The notes under the pieces are model-generated. The model was not told the origin of the DNA. It saw only the letters and a list, made by a program, of their open reading frames with translations, and did no database searches. From contig JAFDYS010000035.1 of NCBI GenBank assembly GCA_018267315.1, positions 1 through 64,000 of the forward strand: a DNA stretch of 64,000 bases. Reading direction: 5' to 3'. How positions within the stretch are numbered: position 1 is the first letter of the stretch; each line of letters starts with the position of its first letter. Below, piece by piece: positions 1 through 8,778 of the stretch. Made by a program: the position numbers and the translations under genes. This stretch comes from Bacteroidota bacterium (lineage in GTDB: Bacteria > Bacteroidota > Bacteroidia > Chitinophagales > UBA10324).

Positions 1-309
1 ATCAGTACGTGTTTTGCTTTCATACAGCATTGGTTTATGAATACAAAATTTAAACAATGCCGGCTGAAAATCTATGATACCTGTCAAATCTTTTAAGAAC
101 TTTTATGAGCAGGGGCAGAGCATGACAACGATCAGCATGGTAGCCGAGAATCAGCCACGCTTAACCACTGACATATTTGTTTCACCTGAAAACTGAATGT
201 CAAATCGACAGCTGATATTCTGCAGAGGAGATTTGTGTTCGAATATCGTCAGAGATAGACTCCGGCAACTTCATCTGGCGTCTGAAAACGAATTCACTCG
301 CAGACGCTT
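1..309. other. Intergenic left edge, no gene recognised
   Basis: No convincing reading frame or known RNA was found here. It lies downstream of the minus-strand T9SS gene. The only structure noted is a 7-bp inverted repeat (GCGTCTG at 278-284, CAGACGC at 301-307) just past that gene's stop codon. It has no T-run, so it is at best a weak terminator or stability hairpin. Confidence 0.4.
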
Positions 310-1299
310 TCACCGTTGCACCAAAAACTTCCCTGTAAAAAATTTCTTCTCATCATAATTCAGCGAGTAGAAATACAACCCATCAGCGCCGAGTTGCGCA
401 ACAGGAATTTTTAGTTGAGAAGAATGAAGATTGCTTTCATTCATCACTTGCCGACCGCTTGAGTTGTAAATAGTGATAGAGAATTTTTCATTGGGAAAAT
501 TGGTGAGATCAAAAGTGAGGAAGTCGGTGGCGGGGTTGGGGAAAATGGACAGATTGGCTTCATCTGAAATTGAATTCGTCGAAGTAAGATTAACGACTGT
601 AATCATCAAAGGCACATATTCAGTTCCAATAAGAGCACCCAACCTGTATTCCCTGATTAGAATAGCTAACGCGTAATTGCCTTCTGCCTCCGGCATATTC
701 CAAACAAGTTCTCCTGTAAATCCATCAATAGTAATTGAGTTAGTCGCAGGAGGAGTGAAATAGTCATTAGCTAAATATGGAACGAGGAAAAAGGCAAGAC
801 TATCGCCATCGGGATCATATGCATTTGGATTGAACACGTAGGGCTGTTGTGTAGTTGCAGTGTCTGTGAGTGGAATCAAAATAACGGGTGAGTTGTCATA
901 GCCAAAAAAAGCTGGATCAAGAACGCGAAGTGTATCTTCAATGTAAAGCGACTGCTGTGATGAGGAAGGAATATTTGCAATGCCATCCATGAGGTAATGA
1001 GCTGAAACACTAATTAGGTAAGTTCCTTCACCTGGATATGTATGATTACCGAATGAAAACTCACTGTAGCAGATCGAACCGATTTGCGGGAGTCCATTAT
1101 TTTCAATCGTGTCATTTGTACCATCACCAAGTGTAACTACAATAAATGATACTGAGGAATCATTGCTATAAATATCTGCGGTGAAGCTGAATGTAAATCC
1201 GCTTACATGTGTGAACTTGAGATAACCACTACGAAGGCTTTGAGAGGAAGCATTGATGATTGAACTGATTATCAGCAAAGACAAAAGAATTTTTTTCAT
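310..1299 (-). CDS. T9SS-sorted secreted protein, unknown function
   Basis: Predicted secreted or surface protein of 329 aa with no recognised catalytic domain. The frame stays open to a TTG at 1320, but the ATG at 1299 places the signal peptide (MKKILLSLLIISSI, then a polar region) at the N-terminus, so it is preferred. The middle has cadherin/Ig-like character, with a DPDGDSLAF motif followed by a GFTGELVW strand near residue 190, a pattern seen in Bacteroidota adhesion proteins. The last ~75 residues are a type A sorting domain: FPNPATDFLTFDL, a beta-rich stretch, and a basic end GKFLVQR. In this family the domain directs export by T9SS and is usually cleaved. Cargo function is unknown. 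It ends 55 bp downstream of the cyclase gene on the same strand. Confidence 0.85.
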   Translation of the reverse strand: MKKILLSLLIISSIINASSQSLRSGYLKFTHVSGFTFSFTADIYSNDSSVSFIVVTLGDGTNDTIENNGLPQIGSICYSEFSFGNHTYPGEGTYLISVSAHYLMDGIANIPSSSQQSLYIEDTLRVLDPAFFGYDNSPVILIPLTDTATTQQPYVFNPNAYDPDGDSLAFFLVPYLANDYFTPPATNSITIDGFTGELVWNMPEAEGNYALAILIREYRLGALIGTEYVPLMITVVNLTSTNSISDEANLSIFPNPATDFLTFDLTNFPNEKFSITIYNSSGRQVMNESNLHSSQLKIPVAQLGADGLYFYSLNYDEKKFFTGKFLVQR

Positions 1300-1354
1300 C
1301 TCTGAAAAATTCTTTTCCAAATTAAAACAATTCCCGCTAAGGACTAAGGACTTT

Positions 1355-3310
1355 CTACTTGCTGCTTTTTTCCTTCACCGGCAACCCCAGCTTCTTCCTC
1401 GATTCGACCACATGCTCATCGTACCAAACGGGTTTCATCATAATCGTACCGTAAAACTGGAGCAGCCACAATCCTCTTTTCTCTAAGCTGTGATCATATG
1501 CTTCGTAAAATTTTTCCATCTCGCCGATGTTCACACAGATGAGTGCAATGGCAAAATCGAGATGGACTTCGGGCATTTGCTTCATCATCATTTCGAGCTT
1601 CGAAACGATTTCCATCGCCTTTTCTTTTCCACCAAGCTGAGTGTAAACAAACGCCATGGCCATCAGCACGAGCGGAAAATCACCCGTGAGTTTATAGGTT
1701 TCCTGAATTTCTTCCAATGCGCGTTGCGGTATGCCGCTGAGTGCCAGTGCGTATGCATGAATGTTGCGCGAGACGAGATTGTACGGATCAATCAGCAGTG
1801 CCTCTTCGCTTAGCTTCAGAGCTTCTTTCGTTTTTCCCGCAAAAAGAAAATGCCGTGCTGCTTCGCCGAGGTTGTTCGCTGAAAGCGGATCGAGCTGATA
1901 ACATTTCTGCGCATGTTCCAATGCTTTCTCCGTGTTATTGAAGAGCACATAATACTCCGCGGCCATCAACTGCGAGACCGGATCATTCGGGTTTATCTCC
2001 AATGCCTTCATCAGCATTTCCAATCCCTCTTTCCACTCCCAGCCATACAACTTCAGGAAACTCATCACCGACAATGCGAATGGACTCTGCTGATCGTTCT
2101 TCAAGGCCTTTGCGGCATATTCGTTTGCAAGCGTGAAAGCATCCATCGCATTCATCTGTCCGGTTTGTCCCATGAAGGAATAGGTCATGGAGAGGTAAGC
2201 ATTCGCATTGGTGAAGTTGGGATCAAGGTCGGCGGCTTCTTTAAATGAGTCGAGCGCAAGACGACGCTGCTGCGGATCAGCGCGGTCCCAAAGTTGTGTG
2301 CCCCGCAAATATTTTTTGTACGCTTCGAGATTTTCAGTGGGTGCTTTTGCAAGCTGCGACTGATGCTGTTCAGTAGTCAGATTCGCGCGCAGTTTGTTGG
2401 CGATGGAGCGCGCGATGTCATCTTGTATTTCAAAAATGTCTTCGAGCGAGCGGTCGTACGTTTCACTCCAGAAATGATAACCGTCGGCGGCGTTGATCAA
2501 CTGCGCTGTAACACGGATTTTATTTCCTGCTTTGCGAACGCTGCCTTCGATAATTTTCTGGACATTTAGTTTCGCAGCGATCTCGCGCACATCTTCATTC
2601 TTTCCTTTGAAAGCAAAGGCCGACGTGCGCGACGTCACCTGCAGTCCGTCCACTTTGGCCAGTACGTTAATGAGTTCTTCCGTCATACCATCACAGAAGA
2701 ATTCATTTTCAGGATCTGAACTCAGTGAAGCAAATGGCAGCACAGCAAGTGAGTTGAGCGTCTGTTTCACTTTGCCTTTCACTTCTTCTCTCGACGGCAC
2801 CACGATGCCGGGATTGGAAACCGCGTACACCTGCATCGGGTGCTGCACATTTTTCAATTCGAAATAGCCGAGCGGTTTCGCATCAATGTCATGCTGATTT
2901 TTTATCTCCTCAAAAAGCTTTTCGGAAATGAAAACAGCGCCGGGAACCGCGAGTGTTTCAATCCGCGACGCAATATTCACACTGTCGCCATAAATTCCTG
3001 TGTCATCGAACATCACGTCGCCGATGTGGATCCCGATGCGCACATCAATTTTGGGTTCCTGAAGATTCAGTGTTTGAATTTCGATGGCGCTCTTTACTGC
3101 ATTCAGGGCTGAAGTGAAAATGCTGAGGGTGCCATCGCCGTAATACATCAGCAGCTTGCCCTCATACTTCTCCATCGAATCTTCCAGAATTTTTTTGCCG
3201 CGGTCGCGCTTCTGAATAGCGAGTTGCTCATTCTGCTGCATCAAGGCCGTATAGCCCACCATGTCGGTGAACATAATGGCTGCAAGCTGGCGTTGGGATT
3301 GTGGTGGCAC
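1355..3310 (-). CDS. Class III cyclase domain + TolB-like domain + TPRs (paralogue A)
   Basis: A 651-aa cytoplasmic protein. Residues 8-165 are a class III nucleotide cyclase catalytic domain: metal Asp16 (FTDMVG) and Asp59 (YYGDG), and the Asn112/Arg116 pair (VNIASR). The position that is Lys in adenylate cyclases (three residues before GD) is Met55, and the partner Asp/Thr position is Gly105, so substrate specificity is unclear. Residues ~187-310 resemble the FlgO/TolB-like domain (LAVLPFASLSSDPENEFF), usually paired with TPRs. Residues ~325-640 are TPRs. The start is GTG at 3310. It is closely related to the three tandem copies at 23.8-29.8 kb but stands alone here. Nothing in the sequence shows whether it makes cAMP, cGMP or nothing. 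Confidence 0.85.
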   Translation of the reverse strand: MPPQSQRQLAAIMFTDMVGYTALMQQNEQLAIQKRDRGKKILEDSMEKYEGKLLMYYGDGTLSIFTSALNAVKSAIEIQTLNLQEPKIDVRIGIHIGDVMFDDTGIYGDSVNIASRIETLAVPGAVFISEKLFEEIKNQHDIDAKPLGYFELKNVQHPMQVYAVSNPGIVVPSREEVKGKVKQTLNSLAVLPFASLSSDPENEFFCDGMTEELINVLAKVDGLQVTSRTSAFAFKGKNEDVREIAAKLNVQKIIEGSVRKAGNKIRVTAQLINAADGYHFWSETYDRSLEDIFEIQDDIARSIANKLRANLTTEQHQSQLAKAPTENLEAYKKYLRGTQLWDRADPQQRRLALDSFKEAADLDPNFTNANAYLSMTYSFMGQTGQMNAMDAFTLANEYAAKALKNDQQSPFALSVMSFLKLYGWEWKEGLEMLMKALEINPNDPVSQLMAAEYYVLFNNTEKALEHAQKCYQLDPLSANNLGEAARHFLFAGKTKEALKLSEEALLIDPYNLVSRNIHAYALALSGIPQRALEEIQETYKLTGDFPLVLMAMAFVYTQLGGKEKAMEIVSKLEMMMKQMPEVHLDFAIALICVNIGEMEKFYEAYDHSLEKRGLWLLQFYGTIMMKPVWYDEHVVESRKKLGLPVKEKSSK

Positions 3311-3383
3311 GGAGTAAAGATAAAACAGTGGAGATTTTGATAAGCCGAAGGCGATCTTGCCAGAAGTATATTTTAACTATCTC

Positions 3384-3410
3384 AAAATTGAAAGTGTCAC
3401 ATTCAATTTT
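3384..3410. promoter_or_regulatory. Perfect 9-bp inverted repeat upstream of paralogue A
   Basis: Arms AAAATTGAA (3384-3392) and TTCAATTTT (3402-3410) surround a 9-bp spacer, about 75-100 bp upstream of the GTG of the cyclase gene. The AT-rich symmetric layout suits a dimeric regulator's operator. It overlaps the end of a small truncated ORF, so it could also act as a hairpin after that ORF. Function is inferred from position only. Confidence 0.3.
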
Positions 3411-3513
3411 CAAGGTTCAGCTTTTGAAGGTAATCACTTCTTCTTCGCCATACTGCTCTTAATCTGTTAAGGGATTCGAGGATGTGGTCAGAAAGTTCTT
3501 CGTTGAAAGCCAT
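3403..3513 (-). pseudogene. 36-codon ORF resembling a TfoX-family N-terminus, probably truncated
   Basis: An ATG at 3513, four bases after the stop of the upstream membrane-protein gene, opens a 36-codon frame. Its start MAFNEELSD closely matches the TfoX-like protein elsewhere in this window (MAYNEQLAD at 21752). Similarity then fades into an arginine-rich tail and a TGA at 3403. This suggests a decayed or frameshifted TfoX-family gene, or a chance small ORF. The spacing to the upstream gene suggests it was once cotranscribed with it. Confidence 0.3.
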
Positions 3514-3516
3514 GGG

Positions 3517-4107
3517 TTATTCGGATTTGATTCTTGCAGATTGACGCCAGATGAAAATTCCCCATAAGAGATGCACGAAATTCATCAGCATGTATCCGAA
3601 AAAGGAAATTTCATCCATGGTATTATACTCCCGGTAACCGGAATAGTACAGCATCAGCGGAATGATCATTGAAACAATAAAGAGCAGCGGCAGGAAACGG
3701 AGCCACCTGGGAATATCATTGTAAGAAAGAAGGAGAAGAACTGCCGGCACCATGAGTGCCGTGGCAGAAGTATAGATGTCGTAAATCTTTTCATATTCTT
3801 CAGTAGTAAATTGTCTGATCTCAAAAAAAATAACCAGCCCGATACCGTTGGCTATGGCATACATGGCGAACCCTCCGGATGGCAGCGTTCTTTTTTCTTC
3901 TGTGAGTTTCATGCCCATGATGGTGGAAGAAAAAATGATGAGCGATGTGGCAAGCGACTGCAGGATGAGTGTGGTCCTGCTATAGTGCGGCGGATTCTGG
4001 GACATATCAACCGGAAAAAAAAGCGCGAGAATATTCAGGAAGAAACTGATTGCGAAGCCCGCGGCAATGATTTTCAAAACGAGTTTTTGGCTTTCGTGAT
4101 GTTGCAT
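3517..4107 (-). CDS. Hypothetical polytopic membrane protein
   Basis: A 196-aa protein with about six hydrophobic segments, for example LKIIAAGFAISFFLNILALF near the start, TTLILQSLATSLIIF around residue 50, and PAVLLLLS and LLFIVSMIIPLML in the second half. Connecting loops are short and the tail is basic. It has no motif that I recognise. It is on the minus strand, divergent from the amidase gene by ~130 bp. Membrane location is clear; function is not. Confidence 0.65.
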   Translation of the reverse strand: MQHHESQKLVLKIIAAGFAISFFLNILALFFPVDMSQNPPHYSRTTLILQSLATSLIIFSSTIMGMKLTEEKRTLPSGGFAMYAIANGIGLVIFFEIRQFTTEEYEKIYDIYTSATALMVPAVLLLLSYNDIPRWLRFLPLLFIVSMIIPLMLYYSGYREYNTMDEISFFGYMLMNFVHLLWGIFIWRQSARIKSE

Positions 4108-4213
4108 GAGTGGAAGTATTTTGCCCGAAAAGTTCCGGTCAAATATCGCAAACAGTTTTGCTGTAAGACATCGCGAATAATCACTCCCCGAATCTATACT
4201 TTTATCTCCCTGC

Positions 4214-4221
4214 TATTTTTG
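4214..4221 (+). promoter_or_regulatory. Possible Bacteroidota -7 promoter box (amidase)
   Basis: TATTTTTG matches the Bacteroidota -7 consensus TAnnTTTG and lies 15 bp upstream of the amidase ATG. No clear TTTG -33 box is seen at the usual 19-21 bp distance, so this is only a candidate. Confidence 0.35.
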
Positions 4222-4236
4222 TACAAACTCTCCATT

Positions 4237-5856
4237 ATGAAAACCCGAACAAAAAAAATTCTTAAGTGGACCGGAATAATTTTCGGAAGCATCATTGTGA
4301 TCATTATTGCGCTCGGTGCTTATATCTTTTCCATCATTCCCAAACCGCTGGGAAAAATTCCGGAGTTGCAGCATGAGTTGTTTACCAAACCTGCATCACC
4401 GTCACCCGTCACTGATTCCTTACTCTACAAATCAGCCACCGAACTGGCTGCCATGATCCGCAATCACCAGGCCACCTCGGCTGAGATCGTTACCACTTAC
4501 ATCAACAACATCAAAAACAACAACTATAAATACAATGCACTCGTGTGGTTGTTTGAAGCGGATGCACTGCGCGAGGCGCGCCGCTGCGATTCATTACTGG
4601 CGGACGGAACCATTCTTGGTCCGCTGCACGGCGTGCCCATGACGGTGAAGGAAGTGTATTTCATCAAAGGAAAATACAGCACCCTCAATGCGAAAGAAAT
4701 CGGTGGGTTCATGCCGGACTACAATCAAAAGATCGTTGAGCAGTTGAAGAAGTCCGGTGCCGTAATCATCGGTACCACCAATGTTCCCTACATGTTGCTC
4801 GACTATCAAACGTATGGTGACATCTATCCGCCTGCCAGCAATCCATACGACACCTCCTGTACGCCCGGAGGCAGCACCGGTGGTGGAGCCGCGGCTCTTG
4901 CCGCGGGTTTCACACCGCTTGAAGTGGGAAGTGATATGGGTGGAAGTGTTCGTTGCCCGTCTGCCTTCTGCGGATTGTACGGGCTTAAAACAACAGAGAA
5001 AGCGCTTGATCTGTGGGATATGGAATACCCCGGAATGAAATCCGAAATGAAGTATGCTTCACTCGCTGTATGTGGTCCGCTGGCGCGGAATCCTGAGGAC
5101 CTGGAGTTACTATGGAATGTGCTGCGCCAGACTCCAAATGCCGTGCTGCCTCCGTTCAGTTATGATTTTGATACGGCTAAATCATTGAATCAATATCGGG
5201 TGGCCTGGAACGATAAATGGGTTTTCGGCAATGATTCACTGCGTGCATCAGCGGACATCCGCGAAAAGCTTACGGCACTTATTGATTCACTTCAGCACCA
5301 TGGGGTAACCACTGAAAAAACTTCACCTCAAACGTATGAGAAGAACCTGCAGCTCTTCTTTGCAGAACTGTGTGCGTTGCAGTCCAGCAGCCAGCCGTGG
5401 ATTATCCGCCAACTGATGATGCCTTCGTTCAAAAAACTGGATGACGGGAAAATCGACAAACATCTGGCGTGGCAACTCATGAGCACCATGAGCCCGGCCT
5501 TATGGGATTCAACCCTGGCGCTGAAAAAATCACTCGTTACCGAGTGGGATCACTTCCTCACCGATCACGATTTCTTCATCTGTCCTGTGATGCTCACCGA
5601 TGCTTTCAAGAAATGCGAACGCGGCACATCGTTAATGGTGGATGGTCAGGAAATTTTTTACTGGAACAATGGCGCCTTCTGTCTTTCATTCAATGCGCTG
5701 GGTTACCCTTCCATAGTGATTCCTCTCGGCCTCGATAAAGAAGGACTTCCCGTGGGCGTGCAGGTGGTGGGTAAATATTTTTCAGAACCGAAACTCATTG
5801 CCTTTGCAAAACAACTGGAGGGAATAACACCCGGTTTCATCAAGCCGAAAAGCTAA
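4237..5856 (+). CDS. Membrane-anchored amidase signature family enzyme
   Basis: A 539-aa amidase-family hydrolase, expected to cleave C-N amide bonds; the substrate cannot be told from sequence. The Ser-cisSer-Lys triad is visible: Lys in PMTVKEV, the glycine-rich GGSTGGG loop (GGSTGG in place of the commoner GGSSGG), and the nucleophile Ser in GSDMGGSVRCP. The long open frame extends far upstream, but ATG 4237 begins a basic, hydrophobic anchor (ILKWTGIIFGSIIVIIIALG) and follows a plausible promoter box, so it is chosen. The anchor suggests periplasmic display. The cytochrome c gene follows after 67 bp and starts with a very similar anchor, so the two may be coexpressed. Fatty-acid-amide or peptide-amide activity are alternatives. 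Confidence 0.88.
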   Translation: MKTRTKKILKWTGIIFGSIIVIIIALGAYIFSIIPKPLGKIPELQHELFTKPASPSPVTDSLLYKSATELAAMIRNHQATSAEIVTTYINNIKNNNYKYNALVWLFEADALREARRCDSLLADGTILGPLHGVPMTVKEVYFIKGKYSTLNAKEIGGFMPDYNQKIVEQLKKSGAVIIGTTNVPYMLLDYQTYGDIYPPASNPYDTSCTPGGSTGGGAAALAAGFTPLEVGSDMGGSVRCPSAFCGLYGLKTTEKALDLWDMEYPGMKSEMKYASLAVCGPLARNPEDLELLWNVLRQTPNAVLPPFSYDFDTAKSLNQYRVAWNDKWVFGNDSLRASADIREKLTALIDSLQHHGVTTEKTSPQTYEKNLQLFFAELCALQSSSQPWIIRQLMMPSFKKLDDGKIDKHLAWQLMSTMSPALWDSTLALKKSLVTEWDHFLTDHDFFICPVMLTDAFKKCERGTSLMVDGQEIFYWNNGAFCLSFNALGYPSIVIPLGLDKEGLPVGVQVVGKYFSEPKLIAFAKQLEGITPGFIKPKS

Positions 5857-5923
5857 AGGAACTCGGCGCCTGTTGCACAGAATCACACGACTGCTTACTT
5901 TTCGTTCAACAAACCTCTCCGCA

Positions 5924-6928
5924 ATGAAGACTTTTCTCAAAATCCTGAAGTGGATCGGCATCCTGCTGCTGATCGCAGTGCTCGGCATATTCATCTCCGG
6001 TTACGTGCTGTACAACAAGAAATACACGGCACCATACCCTGACATTCGGGCCTCGACAGACAGCGCCGTGATTGCACATGGCAAGCATCTCGTTTACTAC
6101 AGTGCGCATTGTGTGGATTGCCATTTTAAGCCCGGTGACTCGCTGGGTGCGGTGAATGGAGAAGAGGTGGGATTGGCCGGCGGAGCATTTCCATTTGTAT
6201 TTCCCGGAGGAAAATTTTATTCAGCCAATATTTCAAGCGATCCCGAATTCGGAATCGGTAATATTCCTGATTCCGCGCTGGCCCGCGCATTTCGTTATGG
6301 GGTGAAACCCGATGGCAGCGTTCTTGCTCCGTTTATGGAAATGCAAAACCTGAGTGATGAAGATCTCACGGCCATCATCTCATTCCTGAGAACCCTGCCT
6401 CCGGTGAAGTACAAGGTTCCCGATAATGAATTGAATCTTTTGGGAAAAGCGATCATGGCCTTCTTCATTCGTCCTGAAGGACCTAAAGGCACGCCACCGA
6501 AGGAAATGAAACCCGACACTACTGTAGCTTACGGCGAATACCTGGTGACGGTGGTGAGCAACTGCAAGGGATGCCATACTTACCGTAATCCGAATACGGG
6601 AGCGTATGAAGGAGAACTACTCGCCGGCGGTCCCTTTGAGCCGGTGCATGGCGATCCTACCAAAATGATTGTAACACCCAACCTCACTCCCGATCCGGAA
6701 ACGGGTCACATCTATCACTGGGACTACAACCAGTTCAGGACACGGTTTACCCAGGGAGTTTTAGTAAAAGAAACGGTGATGCCCTGGGGTTCTTTCAAAC
6801 ATCTTGACAGCATTGAAGTAAAGGCCATCTGGAAGTACCTGCACACCGTACCGCCGGTGCACAAAGTGTGCAGCCCGCCGGTTCAGGATATCAAGGATTG
6901 GGATAAGGTCGCTAAAGGCGAATCGTAG
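5924..6928 (+). CDS. Membrane-anchored diheme cytochrome c
   Basis: A 334-aa c-type cytochrome anchored by an N-terminal segment (ILKWIGILLLIAVLGIFI). Two heme-binding CxxCH motifs are present: CVDCH at residues 63-67 and CKGCH near residue 213, each opening a cytochrome c fold, with Met-containing stretches that could supply the second axial ligand. An upstream in-frame TTG exists, but the ATG at 5924 gives the better N-terminus. Such proteins carry electrons in the periplasm, often for alcohol/sugar dehydrogenases or terminal oxidases; no partner dehydrogenase is adjacent. It converges with the response-regulator gene with a one-base gap. Confidence 0.88.
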   Translation: MKTFLKILKWIGILLLIAVLGIFISGYVLYNKKYTAPYPDIRASTDSAVIAHGKHLVYYSAHCVDCHFKPGDSLGAVNGEEVGLAGGAFPFVFPGGKFYSANISSDPEFGIGNIPDSALARAFRYGVKPDGSVLAPFMEMQNLSDEDLTAIISFLRTLPPVKYKVPDNELNLLGKAIMAFFIRPEGPKGTPPKEMKPDTTVAYGEYLVTVVSNCKGCHTYRNPNTGAYEGELLAGGPFEPVHGDPTKMIVTPNLTPDPETGHIYHWDYNQFRTRFTQGVLVKETVMPWGSFKHLDSIEVKAIWKYLHTVPPVHKVCSPPVQDIKDWDKVAKGES

Positions 6929-6929
6929 T

Positions 6930-7706
6930 TCACCGGTTGAGCCATTGCTTGAATGCGGCCGCACGCTCGCGGCTTACGTAGAGGTCATGGTTGTTCGCAT
7001 TCTTCACCTTCACTTTCAGCTTGCCGTTGAGGTGTGTTCTGATGTCTTCAATGGCATCAAATGCTGCCAGGTATTGACGGTTGAGCCGGAAAAATTTCTG
7101 CGGGTCAAGCTGCGGTTCCAGTTCGTCGAGTGACTCTTCCACCGAAAATTTTTTTCCGTCGCCGGTCAGCAACATCGTGAGCTTCTCTTCCGTGTAGAAA
7201 AATAAAATGTTGTTGACTGAAACCGGCTCGAGCCGGTCACCGAGCCGCACCAAAAACCGGCTTCTAAAACCTGACGGCCATTGCTGCAGCATCTCCGTGA
7301 TGCGCGCGAAGGTATCCGCTGGCGGCAGCAAGGGTTGCAGTGCGTACTGCGATTTAAATTTTGAAAGCGCCTGCTTCAGCTCTTGCTCATCAATGGGCTT
7401 GAGCAGGTAATCCACGCTGTTCAGCTTAAATGCCTTGAGCGCATACTCATCATATGCCGTGGTGAAAATAACGGGGCACTTTACAGTCGTTTGCTGAAAA
7501 ATATCGAAGCACATACCGTCACTCAGCTGAATATCGAACAGTGCCAGATCCGGCGATTCAGATTGCGAAAACCATTTCACCGCTGCACGCACACTGTCCA
7601 AGGTAGCCACTATCTCTGCATCGGGCTCCAGGGTGTTCAGCATTTTCTTCAGGCGCTCTGCAGCAAGCGGTTCATCTTCTATGATCAGCAGCTTCAGATT
7701 TGTCAT
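6930..7706 (-). CDS. LytTR-family response regulator
   Basis: A 258-aa regulator. Residues 1-120 form a receiver domain (IIEDEPLAAERL; phosphoacceptor Asp in LALFDIQLSDG; FTTAYDEYALKAF; Lys in LLKPI). Residues ~155-256 form a LytTR DNA-binding domain (FLVRLGDRLEPV, FFRLNRQYL, LYVSRERAAAFKQWL). LytTR domains usually bind paired direct repeats. The gene starts 10 bp after the stop of the sensor kinase gene, so the two form a two-component system transcribed with the TonB receptor. A candidate site with two 11-bp direct repeats lies upstream of that receptor (11199-11230). Confidence 0.93.
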   Translation of the reverse strand: MTNLKLLIIEDEPLAAERLKKMLNTLEPDAEIVATLDSVRAAVKWFSQSESPDLALFDIQLSDGMCFDIFQQTTVKCPVIFTTAYDEYALKAFKLNSVDYLLKPIDEQELKQALSKFKSQYALQPLLPPADTFARITEMLQQWPSGFRSRFLVRLGDRLEPVSVNNILFFYTEEKLTMLLTGDGKKFSVEESLDELEPQLDPQKFFRLNRQYLAAFDAIEDIRTHLNGKLKVKVKNANNHDLYVSRERAAAFKQWLNR

Positions 7707-7716
7707 GGTTGAATCT

Positions 7717-8742
7717 TCAATTGATCAATGGAATCTTCACTTCAAATTCCTTTTCATGCTCGGTGATCACCACCGGTCTTTCGGTAAGCGCTCCGCAGCG
7801 GCTGACCACATTCGGTAATCCGATGCCGGTGGATGGCTGCATCATTTTTTTTCGCTGCAGGGTGTTGCGAACGCTTACGTAATCATTCCCGATCATCTCA
7901 ATGCTGATCGCCAACGGGTTTTCGGCCGATGCCTCATTGTGTTTGACGGCATTTTCCACCAGCGTAAGTAATCCCTGCGTGATGATTTGCCGGTGATGAA
8001 AGGCCTGAGGCACATCAATATGAAAGCGAAGGTTATCCCCGAAACGCGTCTTCTGCAGGAAGAGAAAAGCGTTTACCACGTCCAGTTCATTTCCTAATTC
8101 AATGGTGGCACTGTCAGAGTGCTGCAGCGCGTAACGAAACACCCTGGAAAGTTTCTGAACAAAATCAGTGGCCTTCGCCGGATTTTCAGGAATGAGTGCT
8201 GAGAGCGTGTTGAGTGAATTAAAAAGGAAATGAGGATTCACCTGATTCTTCAGCGACTCATATTCACTCCTGAGCACCTGCTGCTTCATTTGCTCGGCTT
8301 TGAGCTCACTGCTTTTCCACTGCTTCACAAATTCTGACACAGCATAGACGGAGGACACCAGCAGCGTAACCAGCATGGAGAATACGGAATAGAGAAAATA
8401 ATTTTCCAGCGGCACCTGTACTTCGGGAAAAACCAACTCATAAATTCTGAATGCAATGATGATAATAACCACTGCATACGCAGCCGCAAAAACGTAATTC
8501 AGCATCAGCCGGCGGATGGGATGCTCATTCCACGAGATGCGGAAGCCCAACAGGTAATCAATCAGCTTGCTACCGCCCCAGGTGGCGCCGCAAATCACCG
8601 CGACCATCACCACATCGCCGATGCGCTGCGCCGGTGTGCAGTTTTTGTTCGTGACCAATCCCAGTGCCGAAGCCAGCACCACCACCGATATAAAACCGAT
8701 GATGGTGTAGCGACTCGGGTTGAATCTGTTCACGGCGACCAT
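7717..8742 (-). CDS. LytS/YehU-type sensor histidine kinase
   Basis: A 341-aa membrane kinase. Four hydrophobic segments occupy residues ~14-135, followed by a short coiled linker and the His_kinase (PF06580-type) domain with phospho-acceptor His in NPHFLFNSLN. The ATP-binding region has the N box (LVENAVKHNE) and a G box (TGIGLPNV). It has no large periplasmic sensor domain, so the signal is probably sensed in the membrane or through a partner. It sits 36 bp downstream of the TonB-dependent receptor stop and 10 bp upstream of the LytTR regulator, all on the minus strand. Assignment is firm; the stimulus is unknown. Confidence 0.92.
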   Translation of the reverse strand: MVAVNRFNPSRYTIIGFISVVVLASALGLVTNKNCTPAQRIGDVVMVAVICGATWGGSKLIDYLLGFRISWNEHPIRRLMLNYVFAAAYAVVIIIIAFRIYELVFPEVQVPLENYFLYSVFSMLVTLLVSSVYAVSEFVKQWKSSELKAEQMKQQVLRSEYESLKNQVNPHFLFNSLNTLSALIPENPAKATDFVQKLSRVFRYALQHSDSATIELGNELDVVNAFLFLQKTRFGDNLRFHIDVPQAFHHRQIITQGLLTLVENAVKHNEASAENPLAISIEMIGNDYVSVRNTLQRKKMMQPSTGIGLPNVVSRCGALTERPVVITEHEKEFEVKIPLIN

Positions 8743-8778
8743 TCTTTCTATTGCAAGGTAAGTGGCGGATTAATTATC

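Noticed and set aside
3811-4236. Amidase gene beginning at 3811
   Set aside because: The upstream part overlaps the oppositely oriented membrane-protein gene, shows no family similarity, and would bury the membrane anchor; ATG 4237 is a better start.
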